From contig JAQFVV010012402.1 of the NCBI GenBank assembly GCA_028023455.1, positions 15,500,935 through 15,564,934 on the forward strand: a stretch of 64,000 nucleotides of DNA. The letters are read 5' to 3'. Under the pieces are notes generated by a model. It was not told where the DNA came from and did no database searches. It was given only the letters and a program-made list of their open reading frames with translations. The position numbers were made by a program, and so were the translations under genes. This stretch comes from Epiperipatus broadwayi. Its lineage: Eukaryota > Onychophora > Udeonychophora > Euonychophora > Peripatidae. Position 1 is the stretch's first letter. Each line of letters opens with the position of its first letter. Below are positions 44,947 through 56,165 of this stretch, piece by piece.

Positions 44947-47900
44947 ATAAAACAATTAAATTGTAAAGTGCTATATGGATTACTTGAAAAAATATATGTT
45001 TCTAATGTATCTATAATGTGAAAAATTGGTTTGATTTCTGAGCAAAATGGTTGTAATAGGATTGAGCTAAGGCAAAAGATGCAGTAAGATAAGAATATCA
45101 TTTGACAATACAATGTAATCAAACAGTACTCTTTTAAGGGTAAAGCTGGCCACAAAATAAATTGTGTACAATGCCATAAATTTGTACACTAAGATGAGCT
45201 ACTATAATTAAACACAATATACTAATATATATATATGCACACACAGATATTTATTTTACCTAAAAACATTCCGTTTGCCTTTAACAAAACTTAGTGAAAA
45301 AGATATGTACTTGTTTACTGTAACATATAAATAAAATTGAAAAATATACAGCAGTAAAGAAAGTAATCTTGAATTTTAATAAAATGTCAAATTTAATAAA
45401 ATATATACAAGTTTGCTATTTATAGGAAGGAAGTGTTTCAAATTTTGTAATCAAAAATTCTTAATATAAAGTTTAATTTATTGATAGATTAGATTTATGT
45501 TTAGAACAGCTTTTAAAAAAAATGCAAATGTATCTTATAATTAATATTATAAGTAAAAAATTAAATGTAATTTGGCAATTATAAATGGTTTATATGGGCA
45601 TCCTTTAAAAATTGATATATAACTAGCTTTAGTTCGATCACAGCAGGTTAAAAATATAATGATGAATTATACACATGCTATCTGCAGAATTTAGTTAATA
45701 CTATAAAATAAGTCCTTTCATCAATCTTGATGATATCCATGCTAAAATTATACTGTCTGATCTATTTGAATAACTGAATGAACTTGTGTACAGCTTCAAA
45801 AACAAATGCAGTCGCTTTTATCCTTTTATCTGAGTGATTTCAGATAAACAACAAAAAGAATTTATTGAAATAATTACAAGACTAAAATTTAAAAGTAAAA
45901 TTTTTAATTTACTAGAAAAAAGATTTAAATAGAACTGTATATATGCAACAGATAAACTGATACAAATAGTGAAAGAATAGATCTTTTAATTTATAAGAAA
46001 AAGATTATAACTATATATGTATATATTATACCATTTTCACCCCACCATTAAATGAATTGGAAATAAATTTTAAAGTGTATAATTTTAAATTTTACAAAGT
46101 AAATATATTTATTTATTAAACTAAAAAAAAAAGAGGTCATTTTAGTTCTTACGGTTTGAACCTAAGATTAGTTAACTGGAAGTAGTATAAATTATATAAA
46201 TCTTGATTATAGTATTTATTTTAAAAAGCATATGAGATAAAGTAATACTTAATAATATTTGTTAATAATTAATTATTTAATAGTATTTAAAATTTTAGAG
46301 AAGTTCAAATCTAATATCATAAATGAAAATATGTGTTATAGAGATAGATGTTCATGCCTGTGCAATCTGATATTATAAAGTAATAGCTATTTCAGGTGAA
46401 ATCTTTATTTTAAAAAATAAATAAATAATATTTATGTTATTAATTTTTTGATGAAAAGTTATAAAATTAATTTAGGATCTAGTTTGTATAAAATAAAATT
46501 AAAATGATGTGAAGTGGTTTAAAGTAAATTGTATTTTTTATTAAGTTTATTAAATATATATATTTTTAATTGATAAACATTTTAAACAGATAATATTCAT
46601 TTCTAAAAAATAATCAAGCTGAATATAACTAATTAAATATTCAGAACAAGAGGAGTAGAAGAATTAACCAATGGGAGAGTGCAATTTGGAATATATTAAA
46701 AACAATCAGATGATGTTTTGAAAAAGTAGAATTGGGCAATAATAAAAAAAATTGCAGATTGGATGAAAAGAAATTTCATTGTTCTCTAAAATTTTATTTT
46801 AAACTATTCTAAATATCAATAGTAATAGTTTAAAAAATAACTAATGTTGATTTATTTGCTAATCTCAAAAATATATCATAAAGTTTTTTGTTAAAATAAT
46901 GGAGTAAAGGAAAGTTAAGTCTCTACTGGTAAAATCAACAGTTTAATAATTTAGGAAAATATCTTGAGATCATTATATTGAAAAAAATATTAGAAGAATG
47001 GAAGGAAAAAGCTGTAAAGTAATAAATGAAATCAAGGAAATCACAGTTAATACGATTTAGTTATTAAGCAACCTGAAGTACTTATGCATCGTGACTACCA
47101 TAGAATTTGTAAAAAAAATTAAGTTGGAATTGGTGGTTGAATAAAGAGAAAATTATTCCTGACAGGGTTAAATCTTTTAATATAGTCAAAACTAAATCAG
47201 TAAAGAATGATAGTGGAAATATTTGTCTATGGAAAGGTAGACTTAATATTAGAAGGGAACATATAAAAGTGTATCTGAATGATAATTTCAATGGTATAAA
47301 ATATATGAAAAGATAGTTATTAATTTTATTACAACTGTCATGTATAATGAACTTTAAGGGTGAATTATATATAGTAAATGAAGAATAAAAAGTTAAAAGG
47401 ATACATGGATATAGTATGAAAAAAAAAAAGGAAAATTTTTAAGGAAGATTATATCTGAATGTGTAATAAGATCATAGCCATTTGCTCTGAAAATGAATTA
47501 TTTATAAATACTGTGAAACAGAAAAACACGATAAATGAGAAATAAATAAATAAATACCGAGGACAAATAATAAGGAGTAAATATGAATTTGAGTGGAAAT
47601 ATTTGGATAAACTAGTGAAATAAACATATTATTTGTAATGTAATAGGATTATGTCAGTCTACATTAAGAGAGAATGTGTAAAATACTATATTCCAAAGAA
47701 TAACATTGACGAGGAATATGTAAGGGATAATGCAAAGACTAAGTGTAGAGGTGGACTGGTGAAATGTTGATATTATAATAAACACAAAAATTTTATAAAT
47801 AAAATTATAGTATGCAAGTTGAAAATAATATTTGATTGTTAAGAAAAAAAATAGATAAAGTGTAAGTAATCTGTTTGTGATGGAATTTTATATTTTGTGA

Positions 47901-48059
47901 TATTATTATAAGAACAAGAAGAGCAGAAGTGGGGGGGGGGATTCTAATGCTTCATTAGTCTAAAGTGTTTGAAATGATTTGGTTAACATAAAAATTAAAG
48001 CTCTTCAATGATGAACTGAGTAAAAAATATATTATGTTTTAAAAGAAAAAAAAACTGTT
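44947..48059. other. AT-rich DNA, possibly an old unrelated coding relic
   Basis: Codon-like text on the plus strand between about 46650 and 47950, for example near 46955-47020 where GGAAAATATCTTGAGATC recalls the RTE KYLGQII segment, suggests a heavily decayed LINE, but the match is too weak to call. A G run is at 47931-47940. No intact feature is supported. Confidence 0.3.
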
Positions 48060-50731
48060 AACAAAGTGTAGTTTTTCCAATTTCTAGTCCTTCTTAACAA
48101 ACTTGATTATATCATTTCTACATCTTTTACAATCTTATGGGATCCAATTTAAAAGTTAAATTGTTTATCTATTGTCATATCTTTTAGCAATATGTCCAGC
48201 TCAGTTTCATTTCAGTTTCTTAATTTTTTCAATGATGTCAATTGTTCTCTCATCCATATATTTTGTTTTTGATCTCTTCTTGTTACTTCTAGCATACATC
48301 TCTCCATACTTCTTAGAATGGTTAAAAGTTTCTTTATAATTATTTTCCTCTATGTCCAAATTTAAAATCCATACATAAGAATTGGTAAATTACATATATT
48401 AAAAACCTTCATCTTTACCAAGAGATATATTTCCTTTTAATATTAAATTATTTTGATCAAAAACATTTCATTCAAAATTAAATTCTATGATTATGTTTAC
48501 ATATGTATTAAATAATATGATCAAATTATTTTAGTTAATAATTTTTTATGAATTCATAATTACCAATCTTTATTTTCTTTTTCTAATATAATCCATTTGA
48601 TGTTACATTAGTTTTTTTAGGATTTATCCCACTTTCTTATTGTCATCTCTAACTTTTTGCAACATTTACTAAAACTCTGAAACATTATTTGCAAAATCAA
48701 TCACATAATCTGAAAAAAATCTAGATAATTTAAATAATCTCCACTTATTTTTACTTTTTAGCTTCTTATTTTAATTCACAAAATATTTCTTTATAAAATT
48801 GTTGTAAAAAGTTTTGGAATTGTGGAATCCCATCTTTTTCAATATTAATCTTTAGTACCATTATAAAATCTAATCACTGCTATTGTATTTTTATAAATAT
48901 TCTTAAGAATATGACAGTATCCTGGGACTATATCTTGATGATCCAAAGCTTTAATCACCATAAGAATTCTTATAGAATCAAATGCCTTTTGATAAACTAT
49001 AAAATGGTAACTCAACACCTTTTAACAATTTGATGTAATCTACTTTGCTAAAACAATGTTTAATTAAATCCAGCTTGTTCTTTTGTTTGGTTGGATCCAA
49101 AATTCATTGCAGATTTGTTCTAATTATCTTTGCAAGGATTTTTCATAGAATTGACCCAAAAAACAACTAATAAGTGTGTAATTTTTGATGTACTTTTTAT
49201 TATCTTTCTTAAATATCGATAATACTTCAGCATTCTTCCAATCATCTGATACATGTTAATTTTTCAGACATCCAGTATATAACTTTGGCAACAAATTTCC
49301 TATTTCTTTAACTCCTTCTTGTAAAACACCAATGATGATTCCATAATTTCTTAAAGTGTTTCCCTTTTTCATAGATTTAATTGTAGTCTTATCTCTTCAT
49401 TTAAAATATTTTGCAGTTTAGAAGATATAGTAAATATAAGATATATTTTATTCTCTTGTTCTTTATTACTATTAATTCATTATAGAACTCTCCCACACAT
49501 TTCACCATGTAATCTCTACTTTTAATAAGAGTTCCATCTTTTCTTCTTATTGCAAAACACCTTTACTCAAAATTCCAAGATATTGTTTCACATTTCTGAT
49601 ACTTTTATTCTCCTCGCAGCTTTCCTTATCAATTCATAATTTATTTTTTTATATCATTAACTCTTTTTTATATCATTTTACAAAACCATACATATTCAAT
49701 TCTTTTTAATGGATTTTTTTTTAAAATTTTTATGTTCCTTCTTTTCTTCATATATTGTTTTGTCTAATTACTGGTAAATTGCTGCTTTTTAGTTTTTAAT
49801 AGTGTATCAGTTATTGTCTTACCATTTAAATCAAATCTGAACCATTTTCAAAGTCTGCTAATATTTTTAAAATGATTGCAAGTTCTAATTTAAATTAATT
49901 GGAGTGTTTCTGAAGATTAGGAATATCAATTATTATTATTTTATTTTTTAATAATTTCCATCTTTAGTTTTGCATTAACATATATCTTCTCATGAATTGA
50001 TGATTACTTTCTATGCTGAATCGATTAAGAAAATTACAATCATAATTATATTTGTGTTACTTAAAATATAATCCAATTCTGCTCTATCTACAATTAGATA
50101 GTTCATGTCCATTTAGCTTTTTTCTCAAAGAAATAATTCATAATATAAAGTTGTTGTTTTTTTCAGAATAATTCCACAAATGTCCTCTTTCTCCAAACCA
50201 CACTTTCATTTTTAATTTCTGCTTACCAATTCTAACCATTAAAATCTATCGTAACTATTTTAAATGTTGTTTAATCTGATGAAAAGCATTTTGAATATCA
50301 ATATAAAAATCCTCTACTTCTTCAGTACAATAAGAACTTGTTTAATTATTTGCAGTTGGTACCTTTCATTAATTTGAATAATTATGTCTGATATAATATC
50401 AATCTCTACAATATCATTCTTCCACATTTTATTTATAATAAAACTCACTTGTATTTCCAATATTTGTGCCTTAGGAATAAACTATATGTCCATTTTTTAA
50501 ATCAATTGTCTTTTTAACTTTTCTTTTAACTTCTTCTAATTATGTAATCTTTCTTCACTTGAGTGCAATTTACAGTTATAGGTATTAAATAAAAGTTATG
50601 ATTAAATATCAGTCTGTGTCTGTAAAAAGGAAATTTTTTAGTACTTTCTGCATTTGGTTTCCAACTGTTTCCTTGATTAACAACTTTATAACCTTCTGAG
50701 AAAAGAATAATAATTTTGTTTTATTTGACAT
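48060..50731 (-). pseudogene. Ancient RTE LINE copy, minus strand
   Basis: Read on the minus strand, this aligns with the intact RTE from its first codons to the C-terminal region. The ATG is at 50731-50729. Recognisable pieces include the TYNC segment (about 50570-50590), the GHI endonuclease segment (about 50480), a DWK segment (49234-49252), an EQAG segment (about 49070), a DYKKAFD-like segment (48976-49003) and the CTGGACATATTGCTA codons of AGHIA near 48195. Similarity fades near 48100, before the end of the ORF, so the 3' end is lost or too diverged. Stops and indels are frequent. It encodes no protein. It shows that the family has been in this genome for a long time and supports the choice of 39220 as start of the intact copy. 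Confidence 0.88.
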
Positions 50732-51387
50732 GATTGTAAATATTTACAATATATATATATTCACATAGATATTCACCCCATTTTCAAGAAAATTCAATTG
50801 ATATTTGAAGTTAAGAACTGTCAGGCAACTGAAAAGAAAGACCATGGTGCTTTTAAACCCAGAGCTAAAATGCCAGTAAATTCACCAAGCTAATGCATGT
50901 TAATGAGTAGCACATACATGTTCATTTACCCTATGAATAATAATAGCTGCAACAACCCAAATGGATTGAATATTAGAAATGTATTATGGTTATAAACTAA
51001 AGGTATCACTTTGACAAAGTCTAAATGATCTTGATAAAAACTCCTGTGACCAATATACTGAATTAATATTTTGCCCTCCATTACTATACAAATTGCTTTA
51101 TTGGCAGCTGTTTGTATATTATTCAGAAACTTCTATAAAAGTTCTGAGAATATCGAATTGGCTGCCCTAGTCAATCCAATTATATTATATAGTTACTGCA
51201 TAGGCTTTTGTTTAGCCAGCTAATATTTTACTATTTACTAGATTCAACTTTAATCTCTTATTATTACATTTATTTTCACTACGAATTATACAAATAATTT
51301 TTCGCACGAGAAAAAACTAAACGGCAAGTAATTTACAGTAGTAGTTAAAAGTGATTCTAATTTAAGAAAATAGGAAAACAAAATTAA
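50732..51387. other. AT-rich DNA, no feature seen
   Basis: It lies between the old RTE 5' end and the minus-strand exon candidate, and would be intron of that gene if the exon is real. A TA run at about 50748-50760 abuts the LINE. Confidence 0.45.
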
Positions 51388-51393
51388 ACTTAC

Positions 51394-51578
51394 TGCACAA
51401 TCCAAACAAATTCTTTAAGATTCCAAGTAAATCGTAAACTTAATATAATGGTAAGTAAAAAAGTAAAAAGAATTAACAGTAAAACAGAATTAGGAGGATT
51501 TTCAAATAAAGGAATACTTTTTATTGAATTATATAATGCTTGAAAAGCGGTGGTTACTGAAATATTTTGTATTTCCAT
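51394..51578 (-). CDS. Candidate first coding exon of a membrane-anchored protein
   Basis: On the minus strand an ATG at 51578, in a favourable context (A at -3, G at +4), opens 61 codons plus two bases. It ends exactly at a consensus donor, GTAAGT (51393-51388). The peptide begins MEIQNISVTT, has a possible N-glycosylation site at Asn5, and carries a strongly hydrophobic segment at about residues 31-49 (SVLLLILFTFLLTIILSL) followed by Arg and Trp/Lys, as in a signal anchor or first transmembrane helix. Upstream ATGs in the leader are each followed by early stops. The exon is less AT-rich than its flanks and CpGs occur just upstream. The remaining exons would lie at lower coordinates, probably beyond the old LINE; I could not identify them. 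Family unknown. Confidence 0.5.
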
Positions 51579-51790
51579 TTTAATGTTTCGTTCGCATAAT
51601 TAATTGAAAAGCATTACGCGAGGTTTATAATCAGATCGCGTGGTTACATTATTATTCGAAATTAAGAGTTATCTTTTTTATTTTTAAATTAGGATAACCT
51701 TAGCAAAATCTTAAAAAGTGATGAATATCAAGCTCTTTTTTTCGTAATTATCTATACCGGTGGCTGTGAAATTTATCAAATGGATCAGTT
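51579..51790 (-). promoter_or_regulatory. Possible leader and promoter of the minus-strand exon
   Basis: It keeps CpGs unusual for this window (minus-strand CGCGATCTGATTATAAACC, CTCGCG, GCGAACG). TTATAAACC near 51625-51640 could act as a TATA-like element. No transcription start can be fixed from sequence alone. Confidence 0.3.
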
Positions 51791-52427
51791 CTATTGCATT
51801 TGGGGACAGACACATAACCGCAAAGGCTTTTAATCATATTTTATTAATCGTTTGCTAAGATCAGAAAACTTAACGCTACCAGTTTATCCCGCCTTAATTT
51901 AAAATGTTTACCGCAAATGAATTTAACTAGGACTGAAAATCAGTAGCAGATGGCTCGAATGGTACACGGGATGTTGGGTCACTGGTAAAACGTCACCCTC
52001 GTTTCATTTGCCATGGTTGAAGCGATCAAACGCTTAATTATCAGTGAAGACAACATGTTTGTTCAGGAAATGCATTGATCGCAGGCCTTCATATAAAAAT
52101 GGATTACAAGTACTTTCATTGTGATTAGTTTATTTTTTTGACTGCTTTGTTTTTAGTCTTAAGTTTTGTTTCTTCAGTCCATTTCTTCCACGTTTAGTGG
52201 ATTTATACATTATAAATTCTTTAACAATGCGTTTCTTTTTTTCACAAAAAAGACTATGACTAGATGCTGCTAATTGATTGGCAAGTGAACTTGTGAAGTT
52301 TAATGAATTCAATCTATAGTTGTTGAATAATAACCTAACTTACATTTTAAATGTCATCAAAGTGAAACCAAGAAATCAACCCATTTTAACTTTATCTCCA
52401 ATGTGATCTTAAACAATATGCAATTGA
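51791..52427. other. Less AT-rich DNA upstream of the exon candidate
   Basis: It contains scattered CpGs (GGCTCGAATGGTACACGGG, AAGCGATCAAACGC). It may be distal promoter. No tRNA or exon was confirmed; the 60-residue minus-strand ORF at 52130-52312 is Lys-rich and unrecognised. Confidence 0.3.
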
Positions 52428-52617
52428 CTATTTATTGTCTGCATTCAGAATAAGTTATACTTATCTGTTTAAAGAAGTTTATTTAAACTTCTTTGTGTTA
52501 ATAATTTCAATCTCTGTAGTCAAGTTACAATCTTTAGTGTCTACATAAGTATATTAGACTATTGTTAAAAGGAAGTTGTCTTGACAACAGTTTGAAATTG
52601 CTGATTGTTATCTAAGT
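52428..52617 (+). repeat. Dispersed repeat family B, copy 2
   Basis: It is colinear with 370-566. It runs from CTATTTATTGTCTGCATTCAG to GACAACAGTTTGAAATT and is followed by GATTGTTATCTAAGTGTTGA, which also occurs in near form at 6120. It lies 94 bp before a large foldback and may be its outer part. Confidence 0.75.
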
Positions 52618-52710
52618 GTTGACTGATTATATTAAACCACTAAACATCACATGATCACAATTTCCTATGCTTACACAAACTTTTCTTTCTATATACTAGA
52701 TCCATCCTGT

Positions 52711-53246
52711 GCAAGCCATAGTAATCAATGGATGCAAAAAAGGTTTGTGCATAAAATATACCTATCTAGTATCTACTCATCCAATATCCCAGATTAGTTT
52801 CTAAATGGTAGCTGTCATCAGTGAGGAGACTTGAATCTGAGAGGACTGAACCTAGATCTTAGGATCAAATGTAACCCTTCTTTTTAGTTAATTATAAAGC
52901 TGAGTCCAAAATAAAAATGACTATGGTTATTAAGGAACCAAAGTTACCAAAATATATGTGGTTCAGATCTATATGACTATACAAGCAAATGAGCTTGGAT
53001 TGAAAACATGTTTGTATTTGGATTCATAGCTTTATAGTTAACTAAAATGGTAAAAGATGTCTGCTGGAGGGTTGTATTTGATTCTAAGATCTAGATGCAG
53101 TGCTCTCAAATCCAAGACTTCTCACTGTTGAAAGCCATAAGCTAGAAACTAGTCTTGGGGATATTGGATAAGTAGGCACTAGATAGGAATTTTAAGCAGG
53201 AGCCTTCTTGCATTCATTGATTAATATAGCTTGCATTACTTTATGG
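52711..53246. repeat. Large foldback element, ~200-230-bp arms
   Basis: The left arm (52711 to about 52915) and right arm (about 53010 to 53246) are reverse complements over nearly their full length. Matching landmarks include TAATCAATG, TATCTAGT, ATCCAATATC, TAGTTTCTA, TCTAGATCTTAG (palindromic across arms), AGTTAA.TATAAAGC and TCCAAA. The loop is about 95 bp. Identity is roughly 75-80 percent by eye. It lacks an ORF. A TA run with TTGTAAGGATC lies just outside the right arm. Confidence 0.9.
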
Positions 53247-56015
53247 AGTTTGTCACTACATATATATATATTGTAAGGATCACTATAAATCTCATTCCTA
53301 TCCTTACCATTAAATGCATTTGAATATAAATATATACATGGATGTGTTGATTTATAAAATTAATACATCTATTGAACAGTTCGAATTGATGATATATAAG
53401 GGTATGAATAAAAAAATTACATTGTAGTTTAATGAACTGAAAATTCTTGAAACAAAATCATAAATTTGTTACTAAATTTCATTTATTAATATTTTAAAAT
53501 AACATTTGACAAAACATTATTCAAACAGTTGAGAAAGTTTTGTAGAAAAAAAAAAGCCAATTTTGTAATCTAGTGTTATAAAATGGGAAGGGGAGAGGAA
53601 ACCCTAATAGAATGTATGCAGTAACCATAACAATAAAAAACAACTATTTTTTTTTCTAATGGCTGGAAAAATTAAAAACATATAAAGTTATATGCAAGAA
53701 TTTTTTTTTTTATATTCGTTAATGACAGCAATTCAGATAATTTGATTATCGTATTTTGGTAAAATGTTTTCAGCATTTTAAAGAAAGAACAAAGATGCAT
53801 GGAACTGTAAGTTTTTTTTGATTTGATCTATATATGTAAAAAAAAAAAACTGAAATGAAGAAATATCACTATACATCCGTTGGGATTGAACTTTTGCATA
53901 AACTATGAAAATTAAAAAAATAAACAAATTATAACCTGTTGATTAAAGCATAATAGGAACCAAGATTTTTTTATTTTATTGATAATTATATTGAACTATT
54001 TGTTATAAAAAATATGTAATAAAATATTCATTCACATAATCAAGCGTTTGATAATTCTAGAACTGTTGGAAGTTTTAAATTTAATAACGTTTAACATCAA
54101 AAGGAAAAAAAATTGACTTTAATCGTGTTTTATTTATTATACTAAAACGTTTCTACTGCTGATATAAGGAAAGAATTTTATGTATATATATACTAACAGA
54201 AAAATGATGCAGGTGTGCTAAAAGTCATTGTGAAAGGTCAAGGCAACTCAGATGAGTTTTGAAGAAGGCGAGGAACACGATCCATAGGTGTGAATTCTCA
54301 CCATCATATATATATATAAAATGGCAACCATATATTATGTGAAGTTGTATAGATCAATGATGAAAGTGGCCAAATCAAAGATTATCCAAACTACTTGGTC
54401 AACTTGTGGGAGTTGGATAGATCATAGAAGACACTACTTTGGATAATGAAGTAAATAAAAGATGCTGAAAATTCTCAATCTACCATGAATTTTTCCATTT
54501 AAAGAAGATGCTCATGTCGTTCATAATTTTATGCTGATATGTAACTGTTTGTTCGTTATGGTTAACATACTGATGCTATAAAATTTTAAGGTTTTCTCTT
54601 CTTCATTTATGTATTTATTTATTTATTTTTACTTCCACATTGGATTTTTTGAGCTGGAAGTACCAAAGAATTTAGATGTATGCATTTCATGATATAAAAT
54701 GTATTTTTTTGAAATAAGAAAAAATATAAATGGTTCTGTTAAAAAAAAGAGAAGGACTAGTCCATGATGAAATGAATATAAATGAAGGTAAGACTTATTT
54801 TTGATTCATTAACAACATAACATTTAGTAACAAAATTAATTATTAATAAAACCTATATTACCCTTTATTAACAAGACACATACTAACAATTACTTATAAA
54901 ATCAATTGATGGCAATTCCAGTTCTCATGATATATAATAGTAACATACGAACCCATTAGTTCAATTATATGTATAAAATAATAATTTGTATATTGATATA
55001 ATACTATATATTTTTAAAAATAAATAAATAAATAACAAACAATGTCATTTGTTTAGATTGGTATTAAAGATCATAAATTATTTTTTTTATATGATGGTAT
55101 GAAAAGTAGAGACCTATGTATACCAAGAATGACCTATAGTTGATGACATTATTATTTTATGTTTTTTTCCTTTTTTGTGTTATTATTTTAATGAGATTGA
55201 GTGGAAGTGTAGGAATCATATTTATGGTGTTTTAAAATGTATATTTATGTATTGAAATGTGTTATGTTAAGATAAAATAAATTTGTTGATTTTAATTGAT
55301 TTTACATCAAGGATTATCTATAATTTGTTGAGAATACATCATTGAATTCACATATCTCTTGATATGGAAATATATATGTAATATGTATCCAATAAGTGTA
55401 CTATATAAACCATAACATCGTCATTGCCCACACTGGCTAGATATATTCTTATAATTTATATCTGAACAGAGTAATTACTCAGATTATGACTGAGTTTGAA
55501 TTCTAGGGAATCTAATGGATTGACATGAAAGTTGGGTGGATCCTGTGCATATTGCCAAATGAATGAGGGTTGAATGATAGTAAAGATCCATCTTGGTTGT
55601 AGTGTTATTGGATCTTTCCAATTTTCCGTGGACGGCCGGATTCTTGTTTCGGTAAATGTAATGGGATGGATTTAGGCGAATGGTTAGAGTTGGGTCGATG
55701 ATCCGTTACATTTTTTGGAGCTTAGTTTCAATTTAGAATTACATTGATGGTGTTAAATTGTAGAGTAGTAATTTTATCCATATTTGGAAAATTTGTGTTG
55801 TAGAAAATCTAGAGTTTTGAAGGTTAGATTGGATATTTGATTTTTGGAGTTTGGTTGGTTCTATTGCAAGTGTTGATGAAGGATGGGGAATTTTTGTCAT
55901 TGTCTTAGGGATGTGATGTGTTCATGTCACTCGTGACTGATTGATCTTATTCACTGCTCCAGCCCAAATTATGTTATTAGTTATCATGAAGCAGTTAACA
56001 GTAGTCCTGCCATGA
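53247..56015. other. AT-rich DNA, no gene recognised
   Basis: Poly-A and poly-T runs are frequent. A GC-richer patch with CpGs occurs at about 55620-55700 (GTGGACGGCCGGATTC) without an ORF. Confidence 0.4.
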
Positions 56016-56165
56016 TTTTGCCTCTGAGACTCCAAAGAGAGCAAGGCAATATTTCTTTTGATATGTGTATAATATTAGCCTCTAAGACTCCCAAAGATGA
56101 GCAAGGCAATATTTTTTTAAATAATAGCCCCAAAGACTTGGATGTAAGCAGGGCAGTGCAATAGT
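56016..56165 (+). repeat. Three degenerate ~55-60-bp tandem units
   Basis: Blocks GCCTCTGAGACTCCAAAGA, GCCTCTAAGACTCCCAAAGA and GCCCCAAAGACTTGGATG, each followed by AGCA(A)GGCA, recur near 56018, 56078 and 56126. No function is evident. Confidence 0.75.

Noticed and set aside
46650-47960. A third RTE copy on the plus strand
   Set aside because: Only one short KYLGQII-like stretch was seen; colinear motifs could not be established by eye.
51940-52025. tRNA-like or SINE sequence upstream of the minus-strand exon
   Set aside because: GGCTCGAATGGTACACGGG looks A-box-like, but no B box at the right distance was found.
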